Source: Streptococcus mitis (GTDB taxonomy: Bacteria; Bacillota; Bacilli; Lactobacillales; Streptococcaceae). Taken from it: 64,000 nt of DNA. Location of the stretch: NCBI RefSeq assembly GCF_901542415.1, contig NZ_CABEHV010000004.1:310001-374000 (forward strand), read 5' to 3'. Below, piece by piece: positions 8,629 to 18,081 of this stretch (within the stretch, counting starts at the first letter, position 1; each line of letters begins with the position of its first letter). Made by a program: the position numbers and the translations under genes. The notes under the pieces were generated by a model that searched no databases, was not told the origin of the DNA, and saw nothing but the letters and a program-made list of their open reading frames with translations.

Positions 8629-8779
8629 TACTCTTCGAAAATCTCTTCAAACCACGTCAGCTTCACCTTGCCGTAGGTATGGTTACTGACTTCGTCAGTT
8701 TCATCTGCAACCTCAAAGCAGTGCTTTGAGCAACCTGCGGTTAGTTTCCTAGTTTGCTCTTTAATTTTCATTGAGTATA
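8628..8779 (+). repeat. BOX element (boxA-boxB-boxC form)
   Basis: This is the only A-B-C copy in the window. boxA is ACCACGTCAGCTTCACCTTG, boxB contains GGTTACTGACTTCGTCAGTT and GCAGTGCTTTGAGC, and boxC ends TTTTCATTGAGTATA. It begins at the last base of the dprA stop codon and so forms the 3' untranslated region of dprA. Confidence 0.92.
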
Positions 8780-8832
8780 AGAAGAAAGTCCGCTTACTAG
8801 ATAAACTTTTCTTCTATTATAGTAGCTAAGTC

Positions 8833-8861
8833 TTGACAGTTATGGCAAAATGGTTTACACT
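8833..8861 (+). promoter_or_regulatory. topA promoter
   Basis: TTGACA (8833-8838), 17 bases, TACACT (8856-8861). In pneumococcus the topA promoter responds to DNA supercoiling; that is known, not visible here. Confidence 0.65.
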
Positions 8862-8896
8862 TTATAAAGTTTATTACTTTGAAAAGGTGTGATACT

Positions 8897-10984
8897 GTGG
8901 CTACGGCAACAAAAAAGAAAAAATCAACAGCTAAAAAAAATCTAGTAATCGTGGAGTCGCCTGCTAAGGCCAAAACGATTGAGAAATATCTAGGCAGAAA
9001 CTACAAGGTTTTAGCCAGTGTCGGCCATATCCGTGATTTGAAGAAATCTAGTATGTCCGTCGATATTGAAAATAATTATGAACCGCAATATATCAATATC
9101 CGAGGAAAAGGGCCTCTTATCAATGACTTGAAAAAAGAAGCCAAAAAAGCTAATAAAGTCTTTCTGGCGAGTGACCCGGACCGTGAAGGAGAAGCGATTT
9201 CTTGGCATTTGGCTCACATTCTCAACTTAGATGAAAATGATGCCAACCGTGTGGTCTTCAATGAAATCACCAAGGATGCGGTCAAAAATGCTTTTAAAGA
9301 ACCGCGTAAGATTAATATGGACTTGGTCGATGCTCAACAGGCTCGTCGTGTCCTAGACCGCTTGGTGGGGTACTCGATTTCGCCTATTTTGTGGAAGAAG
9401 GTCAAGAAGGGCTTGTCAGCAGGTCGCGTTCAGTCTATTGCGCTTAAGTTAATCATTGACCGTGAGAATGAAATTAATGTCTTTCAGCCTGAAGAATACT
9501 GGACAATTGATGGCATCTTTAAAAAGGGAACCAAGCAATTTCAGGCTTCCTTCTATGGAGTAGATGGTAAAAAGCTAAAACTGACTAGCAATGACGAGGT
9601 TAAGGAAGTCTTGTCTCGTCTGACTAGTAAAGACTTTTCAGTGGATCAGGTAGATAAGAAAGAGCGCAAGCGTAATGCTCCTTTACCTTATACCACGTCA
9701 TCTATGCAGATGGATGCTGCTAATAAAATCAATTTCCGTACTCGAAAGACCATGATGGTTGCCCAACAGCTCTATGAAGGGATCAATATTGGTTCTGGTG
9801 TGCAAGGTTTGATTACCTACATGCGTACCGATTCGACTCGTATCAGTCCAGTAGCGCAAAATGAAGCAGCAAGTTTCATTACGGACCGCTTTGGTAGCAA
9901 GTATTCTAAGCATGGGAGCAAGGTTAAAAATGCTTCAGGTGCTCAGGATGCCCACGAGGCTATTCGCCCGTCTAGTGTCTTTAATACACCGGAAAGCATC
10001 GCTAAGTATTTGGACAAGGATCAGCTCAAGCTTTATACCCTTATCTGGAATCGTTTTGTGGCTAGCCAGATGACAGCTGCTGTCTTTGATACCATGGCCG
10101 TTAAATTGTCTCAAAATGGGGTTCAATTTGCTGCTAATGGTAGTCAGGTTAAGTTTGATGGTTATCTTGCTATTTATAATGATTCTGACAAGAATAAGAT
10201 GTTACCGGATATGGCTGTTGGAGATGTGGTCAAGCAGATCAATAGCAAACCAGAGCAACATTTTACTCAACCACCTGCTCGCTATTCTGAAGCGACACTG
10301 ATCAAGACCTTGGAGGAAAATGGGGTTGGACGTCCGTCAACCTACGCACCGACCATTGAAACTATTCAGAAACGTTATTATGTTCGTCTTGTAGCCAAAC
10401 GTTTTGAACCGACAGAGTTGGGAGAAATTGTTAACAAGCTCATCGTTGAATATTTCCCAGATATCGTAAACGTGACCTTTACAGCTGAAATGGAAGGCAA
10501 ACTGGATGATGTCGAAGTTGGAAAAGAGCAGTGGCAACGTGTCATTGATGCCTTTTACAGACCATTCTCCAAAGAAGTGGCCAAGGCTGAAGAAGAAATG
10601 GAAAAAATCCAAATCAAGGATGAACCAGCTGGATTTGACTGTGAAGTGTGTGGCAGTCCAATGGTCATTAAACTTGGTCGTTTTGGTAAGTTCTACGCTT
10701 GTAGCAATTTCCCAGATTGCCGTCATACCCAAGCAATCGTGAAAGAGATTGGTGTTGAGTGTCCAAGCTGTCATCAGGGACAAATCATTGAACGTAAGAC
10801 CAAACGCAATCGCCTCTTCTATGGTTGCAATCGCTATCCAGATTGTGAATTTACTTCTTGGGACAAGCCTGTTGGTCGTGACTGTCCAAAATGTGGCAAC
10901 TTCCTCATGGAGAAAAAAGTCCGCGGTGGTGGCAAACAGATTGTATGTAGTAAGGGTGACTACGAAGAAGAAAAGATTAAATAA
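8897..10984 (+). CDS. topA: DNA topoisomerase I
   Basis: 695 residues, type IA topoisomerase that relaxes negative supercoils. The Toprim domain comes first ([30 protein letters not shown]), then the active-site region with the catalytic tyrosine in [14 protein letters not shown], and HEAIRPSS. The C-terminus carries zinc-ribbon repeats ([28 protein letters not shown]). GTG at 8897 is preferred over the TTG at 8879, which has no ribosome-binding site. Confidence 0.96.
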   Translation: MATATKKKKSTAKKNLVIVESPAKAKTIEKYLGRNYKVLASVGHIRDLKKSSMSVDIENNYEPQYINIRGKGPLINDLKKEAKKANKVFLASDPDREGEAISWHLAHILNLDENDANRVVFNEITKDAVKNAFKEPRKINMDLVDAQQARRVLDRLVGYSISPILWKKVKKGLSAGRVQSIALKLIIDRENEINVFQPEEYWTIDGIFKKGTKQFQASFYGVDGKKLKLTSNDEVKEVLSRLTSKDFSVDQVDKKERKRNAPLPYTTSSMQMDAANKINFRTRKTMMVAQQLYEGINIGSGVQGLITYMRTDSTRISPVAQNEAASFITDRFGSKYSKHGSKVKNASGAQDAHEAIRPSSVFNTPESIAKYLDKDQLKLYTLIWNRFVASQMTAAVFDTMAVKLSQNGVQFAANGSQVKFDGYLAIYNDSDKNKMLPDMAVGDVVKQINSKPEQHFTQPPARYSEATLIKTLEENGVGRPSTYAPTIETIQKRYYVRLVAKRFEPTELGEIVNKLIVEYFPDIVNVTFTAEMEGKLDDVEVGKEQWQRVIDAFYRPFSKEVAKAEEEMEKIQIKDEPAGFDCEVCGSPMVIKLGRFGKFYACSNFPDCRHTQAIVKEIGVECPSCHQGQIIERKTKRNRLFYGCNRYPDCEFTSWDKPVGRDCPKCGNFLMEKKVRGGGKQIVCSKGDYEEEKIK

Positions 10985-10988
10985 GAGG

Positions 10989-11020
10989 AGAGTCCTGAAA
11001 GTGAATTTCAGGCTCTTTCT
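10989..11020 (+). terminator. Hairpin after topA
   Basis: CCTGAAA/TTTCAGG extended by AGAG/CTCT around a bulged T, with a short, weak T tail. A probable but modest terminator. Confidence 0.5.
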
Positions 11021-11089
11021 GGTTGGAGCTTGACAAAATTCATCATTGTATGCGAAACTAGAAGAAGATTATTTTAACTAGGAGAAGTT

Positions 11090-11449
11090 ATGCGTCTTAT
11101 CTATCTAATTATTGGTTTCTTATCACTGGCCTTGGCTATTATTGGGGTTGTTTTGCCCTTATTGCCGACAACGCCTTTTCTTTTGTTGTCTATTGCTTGT
11201 TTCTCAAGAAGTTCCAAGCGCTTCGAAGATTGGCTTTATCATACCAAACTCTATCAAGCATATGTGGCTGATTTTCGTGAGACCAAGTCCATTGCGCGTG
11301 AACGTAAGAAAAAAATCATCGTATCTATCTACATCTTGATGGGAATTTCCATTTATTTTGCCCCTCTCTTACCAGTCAAAATCGGTCTGGGAGCCTTGAC
11401 CATCTTTATCACTTATTATCTCTTCAAGGTCATTCCAGATAAAGAATAG
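11090..11449 (+). CDS. DUF454 (YbaN-family) small membrane protein
   Basis: 119 residues. Two hydrophobic segments at residues 4-36 (containing GVVLPLLPTTPFLLLS, the conserved core of DUF454) are followed by a basic, soluble loop (SRSSKRFEDWLYHTKLY, ERKKK) and two further hydrophobic segments near the C-terminus. The family is widespread and has no assigned function. The start has AGGAGAAG upstream. It appears to be a single-gene unit between topA and cutC. Confidence 0.85.
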   Translation: MRLIYLIIGFLSLALAIIGVVLPLLPTTPFLLLSIACFSRSSKRFEDWLYHTKLYQAYVADFRETKSIARERKKKIIVSIYILMGISIYFAPLLPVKIGLGALTIFITYYLFKVIPDKE

Positions 11450-11502
11450 TTAAAATAGTAGTTATTTCCCTTGATAAAAACGAAAGTATATTCACAACAA
11501 TA

Positions 11503-11511
11503 TGATATAAT
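11503..11511 (+). promoter_or_regulatory. Extended -10 promoter before cutC
   Basis: TGATATAAT (11503-11511) lies about 30 bases before the cutC start. There is no good -35, which is normal for an extended -10. Confidence 0.6.
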
Positions 11512-11541
11512 AAATTTAAAGTAATACTCAAGGAGAATCAA

Positions 11542-12174
11542 ATGATTTACGAATTTTGTGCTGAAAATGTGACCTTGCTTGAAAAAGCGATGCAGGCTGG
11601 AGCTCGTCGAATCGAACTCTGTGATAATCTAGCAGTGGGAGGAACAACACCAAGCTATGGAGTAACCAAGGCAGCGGTTGAACTGGCATCTAACTACGAT
11701 ACGATCATTATGACTATGATTCGTCCACGTGGTGGCGACTTTGTCTATAATGACCTAGAAATTGATATCATGCTGGAAGATATTCGTTTGACTGCTCATG
11801 CTGGAAGTCAAGGGGTTGTATTTGGGACTTTAACAGCTGATAAGAAGTTGGATAAGCCTAATCTTGAAAAGTTAATTGCTGCATCAAAAGGAATGGAAAT
11901 TGTCTTCCACATGGCCTTTGATGAATTGAGCGATGAAGATCAACTGGAAGCTATTGACTGGCTTAGTCAAGCTGGAGTCACTCGTATCCTAACTCGCGCT
12001 GGTGTGTCTGGCGACTCCTTAGAAAAACGTTTTGCTCACTATCACAGAATTTTGGAGCACGCTAAAGGTAAAATTGAAATTCTACCAGGTGGGGGGATTG
12101 ACCTTGACAACCGTCAAACCTTTATCAATCAGCTAGGCGTGACACAATTACATGGAACCAAGGTTGTCTTTTAA
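11542..12174 (+). CDS. cutC: CutC family protein
   Basis: 210 residues of the CutC TIM-barrel family, long annotated as copper homeostasis protein although a direct copper role is doubtful. Typical pieces are EFCAENVTLLEKAMQAGARR, ELCDNLAVGGTTPSYGV, MIRPRGGDFVYND, GSQGVVFGTLTAD and GGGIDL. It is somewhat shorter than the E. coli protein (about 250 residues), as is usual for streptococci. AAGGAG precedes the ATG. It is followed closely by a terminator. Confidence 0.88.
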   Translation: MIYEFCAENVTLLEKAMQAGARRIELCDNLAVGGTTPSYGVTKAAVELASNYDTIIMTMIRPRGGDFVYNDLEIDIMLEDIRLTAHAGSQGVVFGTLTADKKLDKPNLEKLIAASKGMEIVFHMAFDELSDEDQLEAIDWLSQAGVTRILTRAGVSGDSLEKRFAHYHRILEHAKGKIEILPGGGIDLDNRQTFINQLGVTQLHGTKVVF

Positions 12175-12185
12175 AAAATAGAAAG

Positions 12186-12212
12186 GAACTGCTAGCTTTG
12201 GGTAGCAGTTTT
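12186..12212 (+). terminator. Terminator of cutC
   Basis: AACTGCTA / TAGCAGTT form an eight-base-pair stem followed by a short T run (TTTTC). Confidence 0.72.
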
Positions 12213-12217
12213 CACTT

Positions 12218-12874
12218 ATGTTTGAAATTTTTAAATCCTATCAGTTTAATCAAGAAAAGGCTCATGATTATGGTTTTGTAGAAAATGGTGGAGTCTGGAC
12301 CTATAGTTGCCAAATTTTGCAGGATGACTTTGTCATGACTGTGTCCATCACTACTGATAATGTGAGTTTTCAAGTCTTTGACCAGGAGACTGGTGACCTC
12401 TATCCTCAAGTTCATATGGAAAGTATGACAGGAAGTTTTGTTGCAAGTGTCCGTGAGGCTTGTCTGGAGATTCTCTACCAGATTCGGAAGGCTTGTTTTG
12501 AGGTACAGGATTTTATCTGCCCTCAGACTAAGCGAATCATGACTCAAGTTCAGGAAAAGTATGGTAATCAGTTGGAGTATTTGTGGGAGAAATCGCCTGA
12601 TACGGCAGTGTTAAGACATGAAGGCAATAAAAAGTGGTATGCCGTCTTGATGAAAATCTCTTGGGATAAGCTGGAAAAGGGCAGAGAAGGACAGGTGGAA
12701 GCAGTCAACCTCAAACATGACCAAGTAGCTGATTTACTTTCACACAAAGGCGTTTATCCAGCTTTTCATATGAATAAACGTTACTGGATTAGTGTGGCGC
12801 TTGATGATACTTTATCAGATAAAGAAGTATTGGAATTTATAGAAAAAAGTTGGAACTTAACCACTAAAAAATGA
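12218..12874 (+). CDS. MmcQ/YjbR-domain protein
   Basis: 218 residues. The C-terminal half (about 100-215) is a YjbR domain, a small DNA-binding-like fold: KWYAVLMKISWDKL, VNLKHDQVADLL, GVYPAFHMNKRYWISVAL. The first 100 residues are an additional domain typical of the streptococcal version. The cellular role is unknown. No clear ribosome-binding site is seen before the ATG; it lies directly behind the cutC terminator, so the start is less certain than usual. Confidence 0.8.
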   Translation: MFEIFKSYQFNQEKAHDYGFVENGGVWTYSCQILQDDFVMTVSITTDNVSFQVFDQETGDLYPQVHMESMTGSFVASVREACLEILYQIRKACFEVQDFICPQTKRIMTQVQEKYGNQLEYLWEKSPDTAVLRHEGNKKWYAVLMKISWDKLEKGREGQVEAVNLKHDQVADLLSHKGVYPAFHMNKRYWISVALDDTLSDKEVLEFIEKSWNLTTKK

Positions 12875-12929
12875 AACATTTCAATGGTTTTCAAGAACTT
12901 TCAATTAGCAAAATATTCTCTACTGAAGA

Positions 12930-12944
12930 AATTTTCAGAAAATA
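12930..12944 (+). promoter_or_regulatory. CodY box upstream of the leu promoter
   Basis: AATTTTCAGAAAATA matches the CodY consensus AATTTTCWGAAAATT at 14 of 15 positions. It lies 12 bases upstream of the -35, where binding could block RNA polymerase. CodY represses branched-chain amino-acid genes in streptococci when isoleucine, leucine and valine are plentiful. Confidence 0.82.
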
Positions 12945-12956
12945 TTGGATTTTTTC

Positions 12957-12985
12957 TTGACAAGCACTTTTGCCTATGCTAAAAT
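12957..12985 (+). promoter_or_regulatory. leu operon promoter
   Basis: TTGACA (12957-12962), 17 bases, TAAAAT (12980-12985). It lies 36 bases before the leader peptide ATG. Confidence 0.82.
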
Positions 12986-13021
12986 ACTAAACAAGATATC
13001 AAACGAAGGAGAAAGTCAAAC

Positions 13022-13075
13022 ATGAAAACAGCTAAGTTTAATCAATTTGCTTTGTTGTTGAGGTACTCGGGCTAG
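13022..13075 (+). CDS. leuL: Leu operon leader peptide
   Basis: A 17-codon reading frame, MKTAKFNQFALLLRYSG, with three consecutive Leu codons (TTG TTG TTG). It follows a good ribosome-binding site (GAAGGAGAAAG) and comes just before an attenuator hairpin. Slow translation at these codons when leucyl-tRNA is scarce would change folding of the RNA downstream, as in the classical leu and his leaders. The stop codon overlaps a hairpin formed by CTAGTGC (13072-13078) and GCATTAG (13084-13090). Confidence 0.82.
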   Translation: MKTAKFNQFALLLRYSG

Positions 13076-13104
13076 TGCAAAAAGCATTAGTCCTGTTTGG
13101 CTTA

Positions 13105-13158
13105 CCAAGCGGGAGTGAATCAACATCTCGCTTGGGTTTCTGAGCGAGATGTTTTTTT
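13105..13158 (+). terminator. Leu operon attenuator (mutually exclusive hairpins)
   Basis: Terminator: CATCTCGCT (13124-13132) pairs with AGCGAGATG (13143-13151), followed by seven T. Competing hairpin: CCAAGCG (13105-13111) pairs with CGCTTGG (13129-13135), which takes bases from the 5' arm of the terminator. Together with the Leu-rich leader this is a complete transcription attenuator 30 bases before leuA. Confidence 0.85.
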
Positions 13159-13187
13159 AAAAGCACATTTGGAAAAGGGGAAATCTT

Positions 13188-14750
13188 ATGAGAACAGTTG
13201 AATTTCTAGATACCAGCCTTCGGGATGGAGAACAGACACCAGGTGTTAACTTTTCAATCAAGGAAAAAATTGCCATCGCAAGACAACTAGAAAAATGGGG
13301 CATTTCAGCCATTGAAGCTGGTTTTCCAGCGGCTAGTCCAGACTCATTTACGGCAGTGCAGGAGATTGCTAAGGTCTTGAAGAAAACAGCGGTGACTGGT
13401 TTGGCACGTTCGGTCAAGTCTGATATCGATGCTTGCTACGAGGCTCTCAAGGACGCCAAGTATCCACAGGTTCATGTCTTTATCGCTACCAGTCCGATTC
13501 ATCGTAAGTATAAGCTCAATAAGAGCAAGGAAGAGATTCTAGAAGCTATTAAGGAGCATGTTTCTTATGCCCGTTCTAAGTTTGAGATTGTCGAATTCTC
13601 TCCTGAGGATGCGACCAGAACGGAGTTGGATTTCCTCCTGCAAGTTGTTCAAACAGCGGTTGATTCAGGTGCATCTTATATCAATATCCCTGACACGGTA
13701 GGATTTACTACACCAGAGGAATATGGAGCCATCTTCAAATACCTGATTGAGAATGTCAAGACGGATCGCCAGATTATCTATTCGCCTCACTGTCATGATG
13801 ATCTTGGGATGGCAGTGGCTAATAGCCTAGCTGCTGTCAAGAATGGGGCAGGACGAGTAGAGGGAACCATTAATGGTATTGGTGAGCGAGCTGGCAATGC
13901 TGCTTTAGAAGAAATAGCAGTGGCTCTCAATATTCGCCAAGATTACTATCAAGCAGAAACTAGTATTGTCCTAAATGAGACCATCAATACGTCAGAAATG
14001 GTTTCTCGCTTTTCAGGAATTCCAGTTCCTAAAAACAAGGCTGTGGTCGGTGGCAATGCCTTTTCTCACGAATCTGGTATTCACCAAGACGGAGTCCTTA
14101 AAAATCCTCTTACCTATGAAATCATCACTCCTGAATTGGTCGGTGTCAAGAGTAACAGCCTCCCACTTGGAAAATTGTCTGGTCGCCATGCCTTTGTCGA
14201 GAAACTAAGAGAATTGGCCCTAGACTTTACAGAAGAGGATATCAAACCACTCTTTGCTAAGTTCAAGGCATTGGCCGACAAGAAACAAGAAATCACAGAT
14301 GCAGATATTCGTGCTCTGGTAGCTGGAACCATGGTTGAAAATCCTGAAGGATTCCACTTTGATGATTTACAACTGCAAATCCATGCAGATAATGACATTG
14401 AAGCGCTTGTTAGCCTGGCTAATATGGATGGTGAGAAAGTCGAATTTAATGCAACCGGGCAAGGTTCCGTTGAAGCAATCTTTAACGCTATCGATAAGTT
14501 CTTTAACCAATCTGTCCGCTTGGTATCCTATACCATTGATGCTGTGACAGATGGAATTGATGCCCAAGCTCGGGTCTTGGTCACTGTTGAAAACAGAGAT
14601 ACAGAAACCATCTTTAACGCAGCAGGCCTTGATTTCGATGTATTGAAGGCTTCGGCTATTGCCTATATCAATGCCAACACCTTTGTTCAAAAAGAGAATG
14701 CTGGTGAGATGGGACGCAGTGTTTCTTACCGCGATATGCCTAGTGTGTAA
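13188..14750 (+). CDS. leuA: 2-isopropylmalate synthase
   Basis: 520 residues. It condenses acetyl-CoA with 2-ketoisovalerate, the first committed step to leucine. The N-terminal TIM barrel starts [19 protein letters not shown] with the metal and substrate residues, has [15 protein letters not shown] (metal-binding His pair) and [17 protein letters not shown]. The C-terminal regulatory domain (about 390-515) is present, so leucine feedback inhibition is expected. leuB begins 11 bases after the stop. Confidence 0.96.
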   Translation: MRTVEFLDTSLRDGEQTPGVNFSIKEKIAIARQLEKWGISAIEAGFPAASPDSFTAVQEIAKVLKKTAVTGLARSVKSDIDACYEALKDAKYPQVHVFIATSPIHRKYKLNKSKEEILEAIKEHVSYARSKFEIVEFSPEDATRTELDFLLQVVQTAVDSGASYINIPDTVGFTTPEEYGAIFKYLIENVKTDRQIIYSPHCHDDLGMAVANSLAAVKNGAGRVEGTINGIGERAGNAALEEIAVALNIRQDYYQAETSIVLNETINTSEMVSRFSGIPVPKNKAVVGGNAFSHESGIHQDGVLKNPLTYEIITPELVGVKSNSLPLGKLSGRHAFVEKLRELALDFTEEDIKPLFAKFKALADKKQEITDADIRALVAGTMVENPEGFHFDDLQLQIHADNDIEALVSLANMDGEKVEFNATGQGSVEAIFNAIDKFFNQSVRLVSYTIDAVTDGIDAQARVLVTVENRDTETIFNAAGLDFDVLKASAIAYINANTFVQKENAGEMGRSVSYRDMPSV

Positions 14751-14761
14751 AGGAGAAGGCT

Positions 14762-15799
14762 ATGACAAAGAAAATAGTAGCTTTAGCAGGGGACGGAATT
14801 GGCCCAGAAATCATGGAGGCTGGTTTAGAGGTTCTGGAGGCTCTAGCTAAAAAAACAGGCTTTGTCTATGAAATAGACAAACGACCTTTTGGAGGTGCAG
14901 GTATTGATGCTGCAGGGCATCCCTTACCTGATGAAACCCTCAAGGTATGTCGTGAAGCAGATGCCATTCTCCTAGCGGCTATCGGTAGTCCCCAGTATGA
15001 TAGTGAAACGGTTTGGCCTGAACAAGGCTTGCTAGCCCTCCGTAAGGAACTCAATCTTTACGCTAATATTCGCCCTGTAAAAATCTTTGACAGTCTCAAG
15101 CATTTGTCACCACTCAAACCGGAACGAATTGCTGGTGTAGACTTTGTCGTGGTGCGTGAGTTGACAGGCGGGATTTACTTTGGAGATCATATTCTTGAAG
15201 AGCGAAAAGCGCGTGATATCAACGACTATAGCTATGAGGAAGTAGAGCGGATTATTCGTAAGGCCTTTGAAATTGCAAGAAATCGCAGAAAAATTGTTAC
15301 TAGTATCGATAAGCAAAATGTGTTGGCGACATCAAAACTCTGGCGAAGAGTAGCTGAGAAGGTCGCACAGGATTTCCCAGATGTGACTTTGGAACACCAG
15401 CTGGTGGACTCAGCTGCCATGCTCATGATTACCAATCCTGCTAAGTTTGATGTTATTGTAACGGAGAATCTTTTTGGAGATATTCTCTCTGATGAATCAA
15501 GCGTTCTATCTGGCACACTTGGGGTTATGCCATCAGCCAGTCACTCTGAAAAGGGTCCAAGTCTCTATGAACCTATTCACGGTTCAGCTCCTGATATTGC
15601 TGGTCAAGGCATTGCAAATCCTATCTCCATGATTTTATCAGTGGCCATGATGTTGAGAGATAGTTTTGGTCGTTATGAGGATGCAGAGCGTATTGAGCGT
15701 GCTGTTGAAGCTAGTTTAGCGGCTGGCATTTTAACAAGAGATATAGGTGGACAGGCTTCGACTAAGGAAATGACAGAAGCTATTATTGCAAGGTTATGA
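14762..15799 (+). CDS. leuB: 3-isopropylmalate dehydrogenase
   Basis: 345 residues. It oxidises and decarboxylates 3-isopropylmalate with NAD. Signatures are AGDGIGPEIMEAG, VVRELTGGIYFG, the metal-binding NLFGDILSDE and EPIHGSAPDIAGQGIANP. AAGGAG precedes the ATG. Its last four bases overlap the start of the small DUF1294 gene. Confidence 0.96.
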   Translation: MTKKIVALAGDGIGPEIMEAGLEVLEALAKKTGFVYEIDKRPFGGAGIDAAGHPLPDETLKVCREADAILLAAIGSPQYDSETVWPEQGLLALRKELNLYANIRPVKIFDSLKHLSPLKPERIAGVDFVVVRELTGGIYFGDHILEERKARDINDYSYEEVERIIRKAFEIARNRRKIVTSIDKQNVLATSKLWRRVAEKVAQDFPDVTLEHQLVDSAAMLMITNPAKFDVIVTENLFGDILSDESSVLSGTLGVMPSASHSEKGPSLYEPIHGSAPDIAGQGIANPISMILSVAMMLRDSFGRYEDAERIERAVEASLAAGILTRDIGGQASTKEMTEAIIARL

Positions 15800-16065
15800 A
15801 GTTAGACGAAAGAATTACTCTAGTCCTTTTGATTTGGAATGTCATGGTTTTCTTGATTTATGGCATTGACAAATCTAAGGCAAGGAGAAGAGTTTGGCGC
15901 ATCCCTGAGAAAATCTTACTTATTTTAGCCCTTACTTGTGGTGGTTTTGGTGCTTGGTTAGCAGGAATCACTTTTCAACACAAGACTCGAAAATGGTACT
16001 TTAAAACGGTTTGGTTTCTCGGGATGGTGACCACACTAGTAGCCTTATATTTTATTTGGAGGTAA
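15796..16065 (+). CDS. DUF1294 small membrane protein inside the leu operon
   Basis: 89 residues. A hydrophobic N-terminal segment (about 7-24) is followed by the conserved DUF1294 core YGIDKSKARRRVWRIPE, then two hydrophobic segments (LLILALTCGGFGAWLAG; WFLGMVTTLVALYFIW) around FQHKTRKW. The ATG overlaps the leuB stop by four bases (ATGA) and leuC starts three bases after its stop, so it must be co-translated with the leucine enzymes. No function is established. A role in leucine or precursor handling is inference from position only. Confidence 0.85.
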   Translation: MKLDERITLVLLIWNVMVFLIYGIDKSKARRRVWRIPEKILLILALTCGGFGAWLAGITFQHKTRKWYFKTVWFLGMVTTLVALYFIWR

Positions 16066-16068
16066 TGG

Positions 16069-17451
16069 ATGGCAGGAAAATCGATTTTTGATAAATTATG
16101 GGACCGTCATGTCATCACGGGAGAAGAGGGGCAACCCCAACTCATGTATGTGGACCAGCACTATATCCACGAAGTGACCAGTCCTCAGGCATTTCAAGGA
16201 TTACGAGACGCAGGTCGTAGATTGAGACGACCAGACTTGACATTTGGAACCTTTGACCACAACGTCCCGACGGTCAATATCTACGATATTCGAGATGTCA
16301 TTTCCAAGGCTCAAATTGATAAGCTGGCTGAAAATGTTGAGGAGTTTGGGATTGAACATGCGGCCCATGGTTCTGAAAAACAAGGAATTGTTCACATGGT
16401 TGGACCAGAAACTGGAAGAACTCAACCAGGAAAATTCATCGTCTGTGGAGATAGTCACACAGCAACTCACGGTGCTTTCGGAGCAATCGCTTTTGGGATT
16501 GGGACTAGTGAGGTTGAGCATGTCTTCGCTACCCAGACACTCTGGCAGGTTAAACCTAAGAAAATGTTGGTAGAATTCACTGGAGTTCCTCAAAAAGGAG
16601 TTTATTCCAAGGATTACATTCTCGCCCTGATTGCCAAGTACGGCGTTGCCTGTGGAGTTGGTTATGTCGTGGAATATCGTGGGCAAGCGATTGATGCACT
16701 AAGCATGGAAGAGCGAATGACCATCTGCAATATGTCCATCGAGTTTGGCTCTAAGATGGGAATTATGAATCCGGATCAAACAACCTATGACTATCTCAAG
16801 GGACGCGAATGTGTTCCAGAAGCTTTCAAGGAGGCTGTGGCGGATTGGAAAACAATTGTCAGTGATGAGGATGCCGTTTACGATAAGGTTATTCGGATTG
16901 ATGTCTCAGACTTAGCTCCTATGGTAACCTGGGGAACCAATCCTGCTATGGGAGTTGACTTTGACAGTAGCTTCCCAGAAATTAAGGATATGAATGATGA
17001 GCGAGCCTACAATTACATGGACTTGGAGCCTGGTCAAAAGCCAGCTGATATTGAACTAGGCTATATCTTTATCGGGTCTTGTACAAATGCTCGTCTCAGC
17101 GACTTGCAACTGGCTGCGCGATTTGTCAAAGGAAAGAAAATTGCTCCTAATCTAACAGCTATCGTAGTTCCAGGCTCTCGTCCTGTCAAACGAGCTGCTG
17201 AGAAGTTGGGCTTGGACAAGGTTTTCCTAGACGCTGGTTTTGAGTGGAGAGATCCAGGTTGTTCTATGTGCCTAGGGATGAATCCAGACAAGGTCCCTGA
17301 TGGTGTTCACTGCGCCTCAACCAGCAATCGAAACTTTGAAGACAGACAAGGCTTTGGCGCTAAGACTCATCTCTGTAGTCCAGCTATGGCAGCTGCGGCA
17401 GCTATTGCAGGGCGTTTCGTAGATGTTCGGCAAATGCCAGAAGCCCAGTAA
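16069..17451 (+). CDS. leuC: 3-isopropylmalate dehydratase large subunit
   Basis: 460 residues. With LeuD it isomerises 2- to 3-isopropylmalate. Aconitase-type features: [40 protein letters not shown], and the 4Fe-4S cysteines around residues 345, 405 and 408 ([14 protein letters not shown]). It starts at an ATG after TTGGAGGTAATGG, directly behind the DUF1294 gene. Confidence 0.96.
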   Translation: MAGKSIFDKLWDRHVITGEEGQPQLMYVDQHYIHEVTSPQAFQGLRDAGRRLRRPDLTFGTFDHNVPTVNIYDIRDVISKAQIDKLAENVEEFGIEHAAHGSEKQGIVHMVGPETGRTQPGKFIVCGDSHTATHGAFGAIAFGIGTSEVEHVFATQTLWQVKPKKMLVEFTGVPQKGVYSKDYILALIAKYGVACGVGYVVEYRGQAIDALSMEERMTICNMSIEFGSKMGIMNPDQTTYDYLKGRECVPEAFKEAVADWKTIVSDEDAVYDKVIRIDVSDLAPMVTWGTNPAMGVDFDSSFPEIKDMNDERAYNYMDLEPGQKPADIELGYIFIGSCTNARLSDLQLAARFVKGKKIAPNLTAIVVPGSRPVKRAAEKLGLDKVFLDAGFEWRDPGCSMCLGMNPDKVPDGVHCASTSNRNFEDRQGFGAKTHLCSPAMAAAAAIAGRFVDVRQMPEAQ

Positions 17452-17460
17452 GGAGAGGAT

Positions 17461-18054
17461 ATGGAGAAATTTACAGTTTATACGGGAACGACTGTTCCTC
17501 TCATGAATGATAACATCGACACCGACCAAATCCTACCCAAGCAGTTTCTCAAGTTAATTGATAAAAAAGGCTTTGGTAAGTACCTCATGTATGCTTGGCG
17601 TTATCTGGATGACAAGTATACTGAGGACCCAGACTTTGTCTTTAACCGACCTGAATATCGGAAAGCCAGTATTCTCATCTCAGGGGATAACTTTGGGGCA
17701 GGATCTTCGAGGGAGCACGCCGCTTGGGCTCTAGCGGACTATGGTTTTAAGGTTGTGATTGCAGGATCTTTTGGGGACATTCATTACAATAATGAACTTA
17801 ATAATGGTATGTTACCTATTGTTCAGCCCAGAGAGGTTCGAGAGAAACTAGCTCAGCTACAACCAAGTGACCAGGTAACCGTGGACTTGGAACAACAAAA
17901 AATCATCTCACCAGTTGGAGAATTCACTTTTGAAATCGATAGCGAGTGGAAACACAAGCTCTTAAATGGTTTGGATGATATCGGTATTACCTTGCAGTAT
18001 GAAAATTTGATTGCTGCTTATGAAAAACAACGACCAGCCTACTGGCAGGATTAG
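17461..18054 (+). CDS. leuD: 3-isopropylmalate dehydratase small subunit
   Basis: 197 residues, the swivelling domain of the isomerase. Signatures are [33 protein letters not shown] and [29 protein letters not shown] lies before the ATG, nine bases after leuC. It is the last leucine biosynthesis gene; a YrdC-like gene follows after 27 bases. Confidence 0.95.
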   Translation: MEKFTVYTGTTVPLMNDNIDTDQILPKQFLKLIDKKGFGKYLMYAWRYLDDKYTEDPDFVFNRPEYRKASILISGDNFGAGSSREHAAWALADYGFKVVIAGSFGDIHYNNELNNGMLPIVQPREVREKLAQLQPSDQVTVDLEQQKIISPVGEFTFEIDSEWKHKLLNGLDDIGITLQYENLIAAYEKQRPAYWQD

Positions 18055-18081
18055 AAGAAAATTAGAAAAGGAAATAGAACT

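Noticed and set aside
10337..10783. Long antisense frame of 148 codons within topA.
   Set aside because: It is a shadow of the topA codons; there is no promoter, start context or family match.
12875..13187. T-box riboswitch before leuA.
   Set aside because: The T-box motif (AGGGTGGNACCGCG) and specifier arm are absent. A Leu-codon leader peptide with competing hairpins explains the region.
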